From positions 60,781 to 124,780 of the forward strand of contig JBAMJV010011085.1 in the NCBI GenBank assembly GCA_037951105.1: DNA of 64,000 nt, given 5' to 3'. The translations under genes and the position numbers were made by a program. This stretch comes from Echinarachnius parma (Eukaryota; Echinodermata; Echinoidea; Clypeasteroida; Echinarachniidae). The notes below the pieces were generated by a model. That model saw nothing but the letters and a program-made list of their open reading frames with translations. It did no database searches and was not told the origin of the DNA. Below are positions 12,638 to 25,064 of this stretch, piece after piece. How positions within the stretch are numbered: position 1 is the first letter of the stretch; the number at the start of each line of letters is the position of its first letter.

Positions 12638-13233
12638 TACTACTAGAACTTTCCGAGTTACAAAGTGTAAATATTTATTCGTGAAAATTAAAAACCCTCT
12701 TTAATCAGTTTCAATTTTTGTGACCGGCCAAAACATAATTTGTTGGAAAATTATTTGTATTTAAGTTAACCTTGGCTTGACTAGTACAGGAACCTGGTGC
12801 AAAATAACAAAGTCTATGAACATTTAAGAATCCGGAAGGAAACTGTTTAGTTGTTAATCATCTCATTGTTCTCAATATTTAAAGGGATCTAGTAACTTTG
12901 TTGACAAAAGTGCTGGATGGTTGATGCAATGTATATTGTTGTTATCTCATATGTCCACAAGGTATTGTGTGAAAATTTCAAGTCAAATGGACATTGTATG
13001 GCCAAGTAATGAGCGAAAATGCAAAGTGATATTTAGTACATGTAACTCACTGCACTCACTTTGTATGTCACGGAAGAAAAACTCGCCCAGAGTTTCACGG
13101 AAGAAAAACTCGCCCAGAGTTTTTCTTATCTGAATACTTCAATCATACATATCTTTGTAACAAAAGGGAAATTTGAAAAACCGAAACCTGTCCCATGATT
13201 TTATTGTTAATACCAATACAACAAGGTATAAGG

Positions 13234-16062
13234 CAACGCTCGAAATTGGCGTAGGCCCGATGGCCCGGGGCCAGTAAAAGTTGCGGTCGGGCCAGTAAAA
13301 ACATGAAAATGCCAAAGTTTGGTGGCCCGATCGGGCCACCAAATGTTTAAACCATAAGAAGTCAACATCAAGGAATATGAATCTCAAGTTTGACACCTCT
13401 TAAAAACACTTTAATTGTGATTTAAATATTTGCAAGAAATGAAAAGGACGGACATAAAAAGTCGCAAGCGCACTTGCGCTAGTTGAATTAATCCTTATTT
13501 ATGCCTACAAATATGTGCTATTTCCTCATATGAACACTCTCCCTTGAATTATCTACTTCTTGCATGATAAATCATGGTAAAATTAAACAACTTCCAGAGG
13601 TGTGTAATGACTAAAAGTAAAAGCATATGCTTATGCTGTTTTCTTAATTTCCCACACACCCCCTGGAAGCCTTTGCAACATGTAGAATATAAACATAGAA
13701 CAACCAATCCACAGAGGGAGTATGTGTGCATACTAAGACCTATCAAAACACATGTCTAACTTTTCACATTCATTCATATTGCAAAGTGCAGTGTGCTTGC
13801 CTTTGCGATACCGTCCGCGATACCGTCAATAAAGGGGCAATTCCATAAATATGTCAACCAGTAGGCCAAAATTTCAAAATCATCATATTGGTCCAAATAA
13901 TACATCAATTTGAAGGTAATAATGTGAACTGTCAAAAACCATTCGTTAAAATTTTTTTTGACTAAGTTCAAGGTCAAGAGACCCTTCCAAATCAAGGCAT
14001 ACTGAAGTTGCTGATTTTTCTTTGCTGTAACATACCATTTGATCTTTGTATGTATTTCAATTTAAAAAGACTGAATAATTAATTGACCATGATAGATGTA
14101 AACAGTATAACTTTCTGAATCCATTACCACAAAAAAATTAGAAAAATACTCTTTTAATTACGATTTGTAGCTAATTAATATCAGGACTATTTTATTCATG
14201 TACGTCCGACACGGAAAAACACTTAATTTCTATTTCACGAAAAGACAAAGAACCCAATAAAGGGCAGGATGTCAATGCAAAGCAAGTTCTAACCCCTCTA
14301 CACATAGAGTAAAAAAAAAAATTCCAATCATCACTAATTACGGAAAAAATGGGTGGTCGGACGTACACTTTTTGCGTACGTCCGACCATGTACGTCCGAC
14401 ACGGCATTGAAATGAATAGAGTTTTGCCAGCCTAAAACACTTAAATTCATACTGTATCTTATCTGTATGATTAAAGAGTGTATTCAAATCTCTTAATTAC
14501 TTAGTGATTCATATCCCTAATTCTAACAAATCATCATCATATGGCTGGACATTCCATAGTCACATTTTTGTATGGCTATTTACATACTAATACTACACAC
14601 TATCATGCTGTCATTATAAAATATATCATAAAAACATACTTCAGGTGGACCACGTTGTATAATTATTATTTTGTTTTGACTCACTTAGGACATTTAACAA
14701 TTTTCTCAGTAGGAAAGAACAACAAACATACATTTTGTGATGAAAAATCAACCCTAAACTTCAAATATACATTATAAATCTAGTTCATGTAGTCCCATCA
14801 GTGCATATTCATGTTAGTAAAGATTATTTGTGTTTTTATTTGTATTATACTGCCAAAATTTAATGGTACCGTGATAAAATGTTTATATCTACCATTTAAG
14901 ACAACATTACTTACTAACTATGACTTAAAGTGTCTCTTTACAGCAAATATTTCAGCAGCAAGTAGACTTGCATTGGTATAACACATGTACGTCCGACACG
15001 GCAGTCTTGTACGTCCGACATTGTACATCCGACACAAAAATAAAGCGTAAATATTCCATACTTCGAAGGGAAAATATTACAATTTTTTTTATATTTCCCA
15101 TCATTTACAATCTAATCAACATGGTAATAGATGATTTGGCCCCAAAAAATGATTAACTTCACAGAGTTTTCCAGTTGAAATCCTCTTGTCAGAAAAATCA
15201 TTTTCTCTGAGTACGTCCGACCATGCAGTGTTTTTTAATCGGTACAAGGTCATTAAGGTGGTAAAATCTGAATAAGTCATATTATTATTTTCTACTCATC
15301 ATTTGCAATCTATTGATCACATAAAATCGTATGATTTACATTAACTTCTTCTTTAGTACCTAATTGAAGTGTGTGAAATGTACGTCCAAATTTATGGAAT
15401 TGCCCAAAGGGGAATAATTTCATCTTTCGGATCATTATTCATATTTTTGAAGGTATTAGAAAGAATCATTTTTACAAGGTAGAGACTTGTGACTACTTGG
15501 AATTATTTTAGCTTGTAAAATAACAAAGATTTAAGTGATTTCATTTCCCGATTTGAAAAGTTATCTTATAGCTATGCTCAGTCCCATGTGTGTTTTTTTG
15601 TGTTGGAGATTTTATGGACCATAAAATAACAAAATCGTACATGGAAAAGAGCTTATTTTCATCAGTTGATGACTCTTAGATGAAACTGCTCGATTCTAGG
15701 TTTTGTTTTGTTTATTCAGTGATGGATTTCTTTAATGATGGTGGTAATTTTAACACATAACTTCCATAATTTACCAATTAATGACCAAGTAGTCATGACC
15801 ATTGTTTTTCTTTGTTTGTAAATTTTATTTTCGGGCCACCAGAAAAAAAGATAATTTTGAGCATTGGAATACAGTAACAAATGAGGCTAAACATTGCCCA
15901 GTACCCTGAAACTATGAATATGGTTATTGTTTTAATTTTACTTTTGTTTTTCCTTATTTTTTTCGGGCCAGTAGATTTTGGTTTCGGGCCACCAAAATTG
16001 GAAAAATACTAATTTTACTGGCCCGACCGGGCCACCAGCAAAAAAAGTTAATTTCGAGGGTT
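13234..16062. mobile_element. hAT-like non-autonomous element, TSD GTATAAGG
   Basis: Left end CAACGCTCGAAATTGGC, right end TTAATTTCGAGGGTT, with GTATAAGG directly before and after (13226-13233 and 16063-16070): an 8-bp duplication, as hAT elements make. The subterminal parts are rich in GGCCCGATCGGGCCACCAAA-type palindromes and GGGCCAGTAAAA motifs. It was itself invaded by the 13835-15405 element. No transposase remains. Confidence 0.8.
13835..15405 (-). mobile_element. 1.6-kb TIR element, copy 2 (inverted), TSD AAAG
   Basis: GGGCAATTCCATAAATATG to AATTTATGGAATTGCCC, with AAAG at 13831-13834 and 15406-15409. Its whole length matches the reverse complement of 11052-12637 with scattered differences. 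Being flanked by its own distinct duplication, it is an independent insertion and not half of a palindromic duplication. Confidence 0.93.
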
Positions 16063-16129
16063 GTATAAGGGAACCGCTAGAATAAAAAATTTATTTTGAG
16101 GATTTGGACAATGTTACTAAGTCCCTTTA

Positions 16130-16585
16130 ACAAAAATGAAACTGGTTTTGTGTAAAGAAAATGAAGACACATTTTCATACATTTTTGGACATTATCATGT
16201 ACATGTATGTCATTCCTAACGATATAGTGCAAACTGCAAAGCTATGCATTTGCATACCGACGACTATTGTTTGCCGACAGAAAACATTCATAGAACAAAA
16301 TCGTACCAGAATGTATTTCTTACCAGAATTTGTACACGACTCTGTTCGATTTAGTTTGGATGGGCAACAAATTTGGAAATATCGCCACTTTTTTAGCGAC
16401 AGCTGTGCGATAGTCTGAGTCTGAAATGGCCGATAGTGTACATGTATGTACATGTAATTAGTATTATATTCCACATACTAAGAATCTTGCTCTACGATTG
16501 GTCAAAAGTTAATCACGTGATGAAGCATAGTTTCGCCCATCATTGATGGGAGAAGAAAACTTCGTTACACTCTGTAGATATCTTT
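16130..16585. other. No gene recognised
   Basis: Overlapping ORFs of 85-99 codons on both strands show no recognisable motif. Nothing else seen. Confidence 0.45.
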
Positions 16586-16650
16586 GGTGAAAGTGTGTTG
16601 CACTCACTAGATAAAAAGTACTATCTAGTGAGTGCAACGCACTTTCACTG
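16586..16650. repeat. Inverted repeat hairpin
   Basis: GGTGAAAGTGTGTTGCACTC, ACTAGATA at the left and TATCTAGTGAGTGCAACGCA, CTTTCAC at the right form a ~28-bp stem with a short loop (AAAAAGTAC region). Confidence 0.85.
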
Positions 16651-16849
16651 CGGTTGCATTGACTTGACTGTGGAGCTCGTGTGTGGCTAATCAAATTCCG
16701 TACCCAAATGATGTGGCGGGGTTCTCTATGCGCGCGAATTACAAATTTAATTGTATTCGTTGTGCATGTACACGTCACGTACGTAGCACACTGTTCAAGC
16801 TCATACGCTATGCATGCACTGTGTATGCATACGTATCGTACATAGTATA

Positions 16850-17033
16850 ACAGTACACGGTTTGCTGCGTTGTTATTGTTTAATTGCTTGTTCTGTTGTT
16901 CGACGTAAGATTTGAGTTCTAACGGAGCTGAAATGGAACTTTTTTTGCTTGAGAGTGAAAGTAAAGTGTTCCAAGATTATTGCGAATGCTGGAAACAACA
17001 TACACATTGGAAATTGGAATAACATTGATGTTG
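16850..17033 (+). other. Possible 5' non-coding exon ending at a strong donor
   Basis: ACATTGATGTTG|GTAAGTAG at 17034 is a near-consensus donor with no matching upstream acceptor noted, preceded by an AGTATAACAG stretch that might serve as a core promoter. It is one of two candidates for an untranslated syt1 first exon. Only a transcript could decide. Confidence 0.2.
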
Positions 17034-17164
17034 GTAAGTAGATCAAACGTAGTAGTAACAGCTGTAATTAAGACTTGCGTTAGACTAGGCCTGCTTATAG
17101 ACTAGATGTCTAGATCTACCGTTCGATGTGGAATATAAAGCAAATAATCACCTTTTGGTTTCAG

Positions 17165-17283
17165 GCGATGGCAAACTATCACTTCCTCGGCGATCTGAAT
17201 GTATACGCTATCTTTCCTCAGCTTCGCTTCGGAAAGATAGCTACATCCAGATCGCCTTGGAAGTGATAGATTATCCCATCACC
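17165..17283. repeat. Inverted repeat hairpin, ~52-bp arms
   Basis: CGATGGCAAACTATCACTTC and GGCGATCTGAATGTAT on the left pair with GATAGATTATCCCATCACC and ATCCAGATCGCC on the right around CTCAGCTTCGCTT. Architecture matches the fold-back element at 667-830 but the sequence differs. Confidence 0.82.
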
Positions 17284-17551
17284 TTCACCAACGGTAATTA
17301 TTTGCTTACTACACATGTACATAATATTAATAACAGTGCAAGTGCGAGTGTGCAGTAGCGTAGTGTGCGGTTTGCCCATCCTAACTAAATCAACCCTTAT
17401 TTATCTTGTATTCCGAGTCGTGTAAAAATTCAGGTAAAAAATAGTCAGTATGCAAAAGCATGGCTTTGCACTATGTAGCGTTAAGAATTTCATGTTCAAT
17501 GAATGTCAAAAAATGTATGAAAATGTGTCATCCTAACGTTTTCTTTAGAGC

Positions 17552-17644
17552 TTAACCCGTTGAGGACGAATTGATTTTGGTATAACACGCATTCTCCATA
17601 GACTCAAGAACGAAATATTTCGGGACCAGTCCTCAACGGGTTAA
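17552..17644. mobile_element. Small TIR element (TTAACCCGTTGAGGACGA)
   Basis: TTAACCCGTTGAGGACGAAT at the left and AGTCCTCAACGGGTTAA at the right, 93 bases overall, sharing ATTCTCCATAGAC with a related piece at 44094-44165. Confidence 0.8.
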
Positions 17645-18425
17645 CTGTACATTAAACCATTAAGTTCTAAAATTGTGCAAACTTTTGATGAATGATCTAC
17701 ATGTAGACTCTACCAATTGTTTTGATGATTGTGTAAAATACTATTGCTAATTATCAAATACATCTCTATGGACTGGAAATTGTGATTAGATGTTCTGTCT
17801 TTGTGAAAGTCAATTACATTTGTGCAATACCCCAGTGGCGTGGGTACAACTCGGCTTCGCTGGTGAACTCAGATCTCGGCTACGCAAAAAGGTTTAAGTT
17901 TTGCATTCTCGATTCCTCGCAGCCTGTTTGCTTTGTTTGTTTTTGTGTAGGTGGATGAGTTACATCTTGCCTGGACTGATTCCCCCGCGCAGCGAGGGTA
18001 CATTAGAATGTTTGAATTGAATAATTTTCAAAATAGCCCTTGAGCATTAAAAAAACCGAGTATTTTGGGGGTTAATTTAGATACTCTGCACTAAACCTTT
18101 TAAGCTATCAAGCTTGTACGTACAATGTAGGTGATCTATGACGAGTCCTCTTGTATATTGTGTAAATACCGCTTGTTTGCGGGCAACAGGGCAACCATGT
18201 GTCCACTACATTGTAGGATGGTTTGCATGAAAAAGTACATGTATTGCAATCACCAAAAAACAATAAAATGTGCAAAATATTTCACATTTCAAAAGTTCTC
18301 TTAATTGAAAACAGAAAATGAATTGCTGATCGAATCACTCTAAAGCCTTTTCACATGGTAAGAATTGCCTTTTCCTTTTTTTGTTATTCTGCCTTGAAGT
18401 ATATTTTATCTGGAAATAAATTAGA
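17645..18425. other. No gene recognised
   Basis: AT-rich sequence without features I can name. Confidence 0.45.
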
Positions 18426-18427
18426 TA

Positions 18428-18979
18428 CCGTAAAACTCCGTGTGTAAGTCGCACTCGTGTATAATACGCACCCCCAACTTTCTATTAAAAAAAATAAATT
18501 AAAAAAAACTTTTTTTTTTTTTTTTTTTTTTTCTTTTTTTTTTTTTTCATGAATATTCATATTCATGAGGTAGCAATGCTCATTAAATATGCAAAATACT
18601 AAATTCATTAATAACTTTTTTGTTGAGAAAAATAACCACTGTTTAGAAAATTGAATATTAAATGAGTGCTGCTACTCATGAATATATCTGAATATTCAAT
18701 TAGTAGCAGTGTTACTGCTTAAAAACTTGCATTTTGTTTTGCTAACCACTATAATTTATGTAGGAAAAAGGTATATTTTGATAAATGTTCCCCCTTATAT
18801 CAAGCTCTTGTCATGCCCTAGACCAGTTTTGCATTAAACATGACTACCGGGTGTCCCAAAAAAAAATTTCTAAATTTTTTTTTTTTTTTTTTTTGGCTGT
18901 ACCTGTGTATAAGACGCGCCCCCCACTTTGAAAATTTTCCGACGGAAAAAAAGTGCGTCTTATACACGGAGTTTTACGG
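18428..18979. mobile_element. ~550-bp TIR element (CCGTAAAACTCCGTGTGTAA), TA flanks
   Basis: Left CCGTAAAACTCCGTGTGTAA, GTCGCAC and right GTGCGTC, TTATACACGGAGTTTTACGG are inverted; both ends are flanked by TA. The interior has poly-T runs and ATGAATATTCATATTCATGA palindromes. Confidence 0.87.
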
Positions 18980-19584
18980 TAAATATTACAAGCACTTAAT
19001 TTTAAAACCCCTTGACCACGGGAACCGGGTACATGTAGGTTGTGTACAAAGTCATGAAGATTTCAGAATCTCGAAGGGAACAGGTTAAATATACACAAAT
19101 TGTGCTCAATTTCCTGTTTGTACATCAATTGATAAACTTCTAATAAAAATAATAAAAACCCTGACATGTTAAATGATCATCTGGCAGCTGGTTTAATGAC
19201 ATGCTACAGAGATCTCATTCAACCATGTTGTTAGAATTCAATGTACTGTACATGTACAGTATGTATTGTAATGTATGTAGAGACCCACCTCTCTGGTACA
19301 TGCATACATCTAAAACAGAAAAAAAGAAAAGAAAATGTGACCCTTTCCAATCCATGCTGTACACTTTAATAGCTTGCTCAATACAAAAATGGCAATACCC
19401 CTCGCTAGCAGATTGATTTTTCATCAAAACGTATTCCCCTTTGACGTCACGACGGTCCACTGTGCAATAAGATTTTCATCCTTTGCACAGGAGTGCACAA
19501 CCACACACACAATGTACTGTACACAATGCATAGCCCTATACACAAAAATAACCACTTGTGTGACAAGTGGACGGATTGGTAGGG

Positions 19585-19720
19585 GGATAGTATTCAGTAG
19601 GCCACCAGATTTAGGATTCGGGCCACTAGATGTTGAAAAATCTTGTTTTTACTTGCCCGACGGCGACTGGGCCACAATACAAGGGTAAAAAGGGTAATTT
19701 CTAGCATTGCAGTAGGTATT
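19585..19720. mobile_element. Fragment of hAT-like element
   Basis: GTAGGCCACCAGATTTAGGA, TTCGGGCCACTAGA, TTGCCCGACGGCGACTGG and TAATTTCTAGCATTGCAG resemble the subterminal parts of the hAT-like elements at 13234 and 35342. No clean ends. Confidence 0.55.
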
Positions 19721-20450
19721 GAATCTCTTTTTCCTTCAATGTGCAAGAGTCCTCAAAATGTGTTAAAGGTGGTTGGAATTCGTCAATTACATGTACATGC
19801 GCGGTGCCATCTTGATAATGCTTACATGTACACAGAAAAAAATAGATGAGTAGATAGTTTTAGTAAGAAGTCACTCAGCTTGCCTGACTTACATGTAGTA
19901 GCTAACAATGGACGTGATGCATTATGAGTGAACTTACACAAAACTTACATGTGGGAAACATGCTAGATCAGGAAAGTTACTCATTTGGGTTGAAATCAAG
20001 CATGTTTTCATTGTACTCGTTCTCTGGCATAAATCATTTATTTTTTAATCATGAGGTGTCATAAAATATAAAAGATAAAAATATGAATTTGTATGCGTTG
20101 TTTGTCCTTTTTCAAAATAAGTACCGTACGTTTACTACCATAAAGCAATAGACTCACCCAAACCTGCATTTTCTGCGTGCAAATGGAATTTTGGTAACAC
20201 CAATTTCCATTCTAATTAAGTCATTGACTTTATAGCCTCTGAAGAAGATTCTGCTAGGATCGAAAATTTAGGCCCTATATTGACTCTCTAATTACTGTAA
20301 GTCATGCGTGAATTATGTGCCATAAGTTGTACATCAAATGAAAGAAGAGAAACAAAGCTTTTTATTCATAGCTCATCAAAGAAATTATTCATTATGACAG
20401 AAAATTTCTGCCACGAAATCCGGTTCCATTTTATCTGGGACACTCTGTAG
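19720..20450. other. No gene recognised
   Basis: AT-rich with many TACATGTA words; no coding signal. Confidence 0.45.
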
Positions 20451-20454
20451 TTAT

Positions 20455-20750
20455 TGTTATCCCTCTATCTAATCACTATTTTTACAAAAACATAACATGC
20501 ACAATATTGAATTTAAAATGGTTGAAACCAATGAGTTTTAAGAGGGCGCCCTCTTGAGTTTGAATGGCTCTTTTTGAATGATAACAGGCTTTTTACTAAA
20601 AGTCGTTTGTAATTTTGTATTCCTTTCTACATGTAGCATGGTGGAGTTATAACTATTAGTTTGTAATGTCATCGTGCAGGTTTTGGTTACTAAAATTTAG
20701 TTTGCCCAAAACTGTACTCTCTTTACCAGAACTCAACTACTATCCCTTTA
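20455..20750. mobile_element. TIR element, family A, partial copy
   Basis: GGTTGAAACCAATGAG, GGGCGCCCTCTTGAG, GTGGAGTTATAACTATTAGT and CAACTACTATCCCTTTA match family A. The left part is missing. Confidence 0.82.
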
Positions 20751-21240
20751 AAATGGCGATCTAGGTGTTTAGCATCCCCACGCTTGGCAGTCTTTTAAAA
20801 CCAAGTACAGCTACAGTACACACCTACACCTATGCATGTACACAGCTAGTCTACATACTGTATCTCTCTCTTTCAAATACAACAAACACTTCTATTTTGT
20901 ATGACAGTCAGATCATGTATTTTATTTCAATTGTGCAAGTAATTTACTTATTTCAGGAACTGATATAAAACAAATTATAATAGGCCAAATTTATGACAAC
21001 CTCAAAGTTAGTTTAGGACATAATGGGTTGAAAGCAAACAAAACAAATAGAAACAAATTGATTTCTCTTTTTAAAAAGTCTCAGACTAAGATGTGAAGTC
21101 AAAGCTGAGATCCTAATCTCTCGATTCCTTGCTTATTATGGGGTCATTTCTTTCCATTTCTTTTTATTTACAAAATTTAATGTTCAGTATTGATCTGAAT
21201 GTAAAATTAACAGATCAAAAAGAAAGTCAAAATAGTATAA

Positions 21241-21803
21241 AAAGGGATAGTTGAGTTCTAGTGAGAAGAGTATAGTTTTGGTGAAACTGAATTTTAGTAA
21301 CCAAAACCTGCATCATTACATTACAAATTAATAGTTACATGTATAACTAGAAAGGAACACAAAATTACAAATGACGTAGTAAAGATCATGTTATCATTCA
21401 AAAAGAGCCGTTAAAACGTAAGAGGGCGCTCTCTAAACACTCATCGGTTTCAACCATTTTGAATAAAATATTGTGCATGTGATGCTTTGTTGAAATAGTG
21501 ATAAGATAGAGAAATAACCAACAACTATTTAAATACCTATTTTGTAACTTTTTGAAAAGAGGAAGCATTTTTTTGAATATTTAATGGCTGGTTCAAAGTT
21601 CTCTAATAAACCTGGGGCCCCAGCTTTATTAAAAATTGTTATATTTATAGATATTTCAGTCGTCTCTGAACCGATTTTGATCAAACAAAGATGATTTTAT
21701 TATTTAAATATTATGATCTTTCAAATTTTACAATCAGTTTTTCATTACCTCACAAAAAAAAAGTAGTCTAGTGCCCTCTCTACCAAAACTCAACTATCCC
21801 TTT
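21241..21803. mobile_element. TIR element, family A, copy 5
   Basis: AAAGGGATAGTTGAGTTCTA at the left and AAAACTCAACTATCCCTTT at the right. Just inside the left end a second TIR-like AGTATAGTTTTGGTGAAACT appears, as if two ends were joined. The interior is typical of the family. Confidence 0.88.
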
Positions 21804-21809
21804 AAAGCT

Positions 21810-23735
21810 GAATGTGTACAAATTAAATTTTTGGATCATGCATACATGTACAACAATAACTGTCTAATTAAAACAAACATGATTTAAACAAAATTAGGCA
21901 TGCACAAAATATTGCTTATTGACCACTCATATTAAGTCCTGACAAAAAAGATAAATATCATCAACATTTTAGTTAGGTTGTGCTAGACAGCTGTGATATT
22001 TTCTGCTCAATTTATTTATTTATTTATCATTATTTAAACTGATGCAAGCCCGGGAAAACACAAATATAAAAGATCATCAATAATGTATATAAGTGGTATA
22101 CTGCTAGACAGAGCACTGTCATATGTTCTGCTCCATAAATTTAGCACCAAGTCCTCCCAAAAGCAAATCTCCTGTAGATAATAGAAGTAGAAAAGTATTC
22201 ATTGTTGCTTTTAATTGAATACTGAATGAAAAACTGGTATTCATCATCAACATTTAAAGTCATACAAATTTATACCCTGAAAAAACCCCACCTCAGAATA
22301 GCAGAGCCTCAAGCAATCCCTCCCCCTTCTCCCCTCCAGTCAAAATGGAAGCTGCCGCCTCTCTGCTGCATCATTATCATCCTGTCTCCTTCTGGATGGC
22401 TGGGCATGCATCCTAAATGAGATGCGAAACCCTGAATCGCCAAACTGGGCATCATGCATATTGCATGGGGGGGAGATACATTTAATAGCTGCATGTGCAT
22501 TTTGTATCATAGGAAGTGGGGCTGCATGGTACGACCACTCTCACACACTCCCTCCCATATTGCCTAGCCGGCCACCTTGCGCATGCATAGCTAATAAGGG
22601 CTTCAGACCTGTACGGTATGCAATGGGATTATAGAGCACTAGCATACGCTTGCAGTCCGAGTCTGGAGCCGCCAAATTGATGGTTCAGAATTGTAGGCTG
22701 GAATGATCAAGTGCTTCAATTATTAATCATATGCGCAGGGTAGGAGCCAGCGGTGTACAATTAGCGTAGCAATTACGAGCAGATTGTACTGCTTTGCTTC
22801 ATCGTATCATCATCCATCCTAAATGTACATCCTGGAGCTGTGTATGGAGCGTAGCATCCTTAACGGCGACGTCATTTACGTGTCATAGGGTGACAGCATA
22901 CGTACAGACTTAAGTGTGTTTGCTTGTGTGTGTGTGTGTGTGTGGGACATGCATTCCATACTGCATACATTATAAGACTAGCGTTTGTCGACTGCCCGAA
23001 ATTACACCAGCTGGGATATAAATTCTAACGTGAAATGGTCCGCCGCTAGCTTTCAATACGGGAAGGAACATTTAATCTCTAAAACAATTCACTAGTAGTC
23101 ATCGTCGTGTGCATCAACTGAAATTTGTATGGATATTGGTGATAATTGTTACGTACTCAAGGATCTTTGCATGGTGTCTACTTGATTGCTTGACTGCTTG
23201 GATGATAGTGGAAATGTACTGGAACACGGTGAAGGAATAGTTCAAATGACATTTCGCCATTGACCAAAGTGAGCTCGTGAATATGTAATGCGTCTCTTTC
23301 CTGTATTAATACCGTTTGAGTCACAGAGCACTTTGTATTATTAATGTGCACTGTGCATTGTAGGTAGATGCATTCAAAAGGCCAGTGTGTGAATGATTTG
23401 ATAACATTTGCTGTATAATTGTATTCTCTGAAGTTATTATAAAGACACCCCAAATATTATGGGAATTTTATCTAATTTCAATTATTCATTCCAAACAAAG
23501 GTTTTTTCCATGTACATGTATGAAAAGTTTAATATGCGTGTATGAAGTTTATCCTACTAAATCCATTGTTCATTGTAGAAGATACATACATGTAGATGCG
23601 AATAATACACAATTGTACACAAAATTATACAATTTATTTAATAATTGCTAAATTCTATAATGACAGTTTAAAATATTTTTGTTTGGTATGATTCTAAAAG
23701 TACTATTTTAATGGTAGGCCTTGATGTTCATCCAC
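21810..23735. other. No gene recognised
   Basis: Contains ATTTATTTATTTATTTATC (22013), a GTGTGTGTGT tract (22925) and a CpG-richer patch at about 22540-22900. No exon could be supported. Confidence 0.45.
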
Positions 23736-23744
23736 AATGTTCAA

Positions 23745-23778
23745 AGGGGGTGGGGGGGGGGGGGGGGGGGGGGGGGTG
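23745..23778. repeat. Poly-G tract
   Basis: A near-continuous run of about 30 G, in an otherwise AT-rich context. Confidence 0.9.
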
Positions 23779-23970
23779 GGAACAATCATTCATCTGTATT
23801 CATTTTGTATTGTATTTTTTGTTTTCTTCATTGTAGTCAATAGAGGGCTTAGATGTTTTAGGCACAATCACATCCATTGCAATGTAATTGACTTTTTAAG
23901 AGATGTGAAATGAAACTGAATTTAATTTAATTAAGCCACAAAATATTCCAAAACAATTTTTGTAACTTTT

Positions 23971-24899
23971 TTATGCCTCCGCCAACGAAGTGGCCGGAGG
24001 CATTATGTTTTCGGGTTGTCCGTCCGTCCGTACGTACGTCCGTCCGTCCGTCCGTCCGTCCGTCCGTACGTCCGTACGTACGTCCCGTTTTTGTTCTCAC
24101 GATATCTCAAGAACCGGTTGACTGATCAATTTCAAACTTGGTATGAGGGTACATATTGGGGTGACAATGATCTGATTAGATTTTGGTGTTCATGAGATCA
24201 AAGGTCAAGGGCACAGGACTCAATATATATGCAAAAATGCCTCGTTCTCGCGATATCTCAAGAACCGGTTGACGGATCAACTTCAAACTTGGCTTGAGTG
24301 TACATATTGGGGTGACAATGATCTGATTAGATTTTGGTGTTCATGAGATCAAAGGTCAAGGGCACAGGACTCAATATATGTGCAAAAATGCCTTGTTCTC
24401 GCGATATCTCAAGAACTGGTTAACAGATCAATTTAAAACTTGGTATGAGTGTACATATTGGGGTGGCAATGATCTGGTTAGATTTTGGGTTCATGAGGTC
24501 AAAGGTCAAGGTCACAGGACTCAATATATGTGCAAAAATGCCTCGTTCTCGTGATATCTCAAGAACCGGTTGACGGATCAATTTCAAACTTGGTTTGAGT
24601 GTACACATCGGGGTAGCAATGATCAGATTATATTTTGGGGGTCATGAGGTCAAAGGTCAAGGTCACAGGACTCAATATATGAAAAAATGGCTTGTAATGG
24701 CAACATTTCAATCACTGAATGTCAGATTTCAATCAAACTTGGTACCTGAATGTTTCTTAGGGAGCCAATGTAGCCATCAAAGTTTGGGGTCATATGGTCA
24801 AGGTCACAGGACTCAAAATATATGAAAAATAAACAAAAATTAATTCAGTGCACGTTAATTTGGGCTTGATATTGAAATCGCGTGATAGCGGAGGCATAA
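23971..24899. mobile_element. TIR element with ~135-bp tandem array (GATATCTCAAGAACCGGTTG)
   Basis: TTATGCCTCCGC at the left and GCGGAGGCATAA at the right are inverted. Inside are a CCGT microsatellite (24020-24085) and five units built on CGATATCTCAAGAACCGGTT, CAAACTTGG, TGATCTGATTAGATTTTGG, TCAAAGGTCAAGG and CACAGGACTCAATATA. This repeat type is common in marine invertebrate genomes. A fragment lies at 51440-51620. Confidence 0.88.
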
Positions 24900-25064
24900 T
24901 TTTCGACTGCGCGCAGTCGAAGATCCATCTAGTTGTAATCTGTCTTTTTGTTACATAAGCGATTTTATCAGTTTTCAGCAGTATTTTTCTTCAAATTTGT
25001 ACCGGAACCATGCATGCTTTCTTTCAAAGTACTTTGACCTCAATTATCTGACCTATTTATACAG

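Larger units (their letters stand above)
12881..16130. mobile_element. Outer TIR element split by later insertions
   Basis: AAAGGGATCTAGTAACTTTG at the left and AATGTTACTAAGTCCCTTT at the right form an inverted repeat. Once the inner hAT-like insertion (13234-16062) is removed, about 420 bases remain. A related short element lies at 45194-45343. Confidence 0.65.

Noticed and set aside
12065..14407. ORFs of 71-120 codons inside the two 1.6-kb elements, partly shared between copies
   Set aside because: Sharing reflects the recent common origin of the elements; no transposase motif, and frames differ between the copies.
11052..15405. One large palindromic duplication
   Set aside because: Each arm has its own target duplication and terminal repeats, so two independent insertions explain it better.
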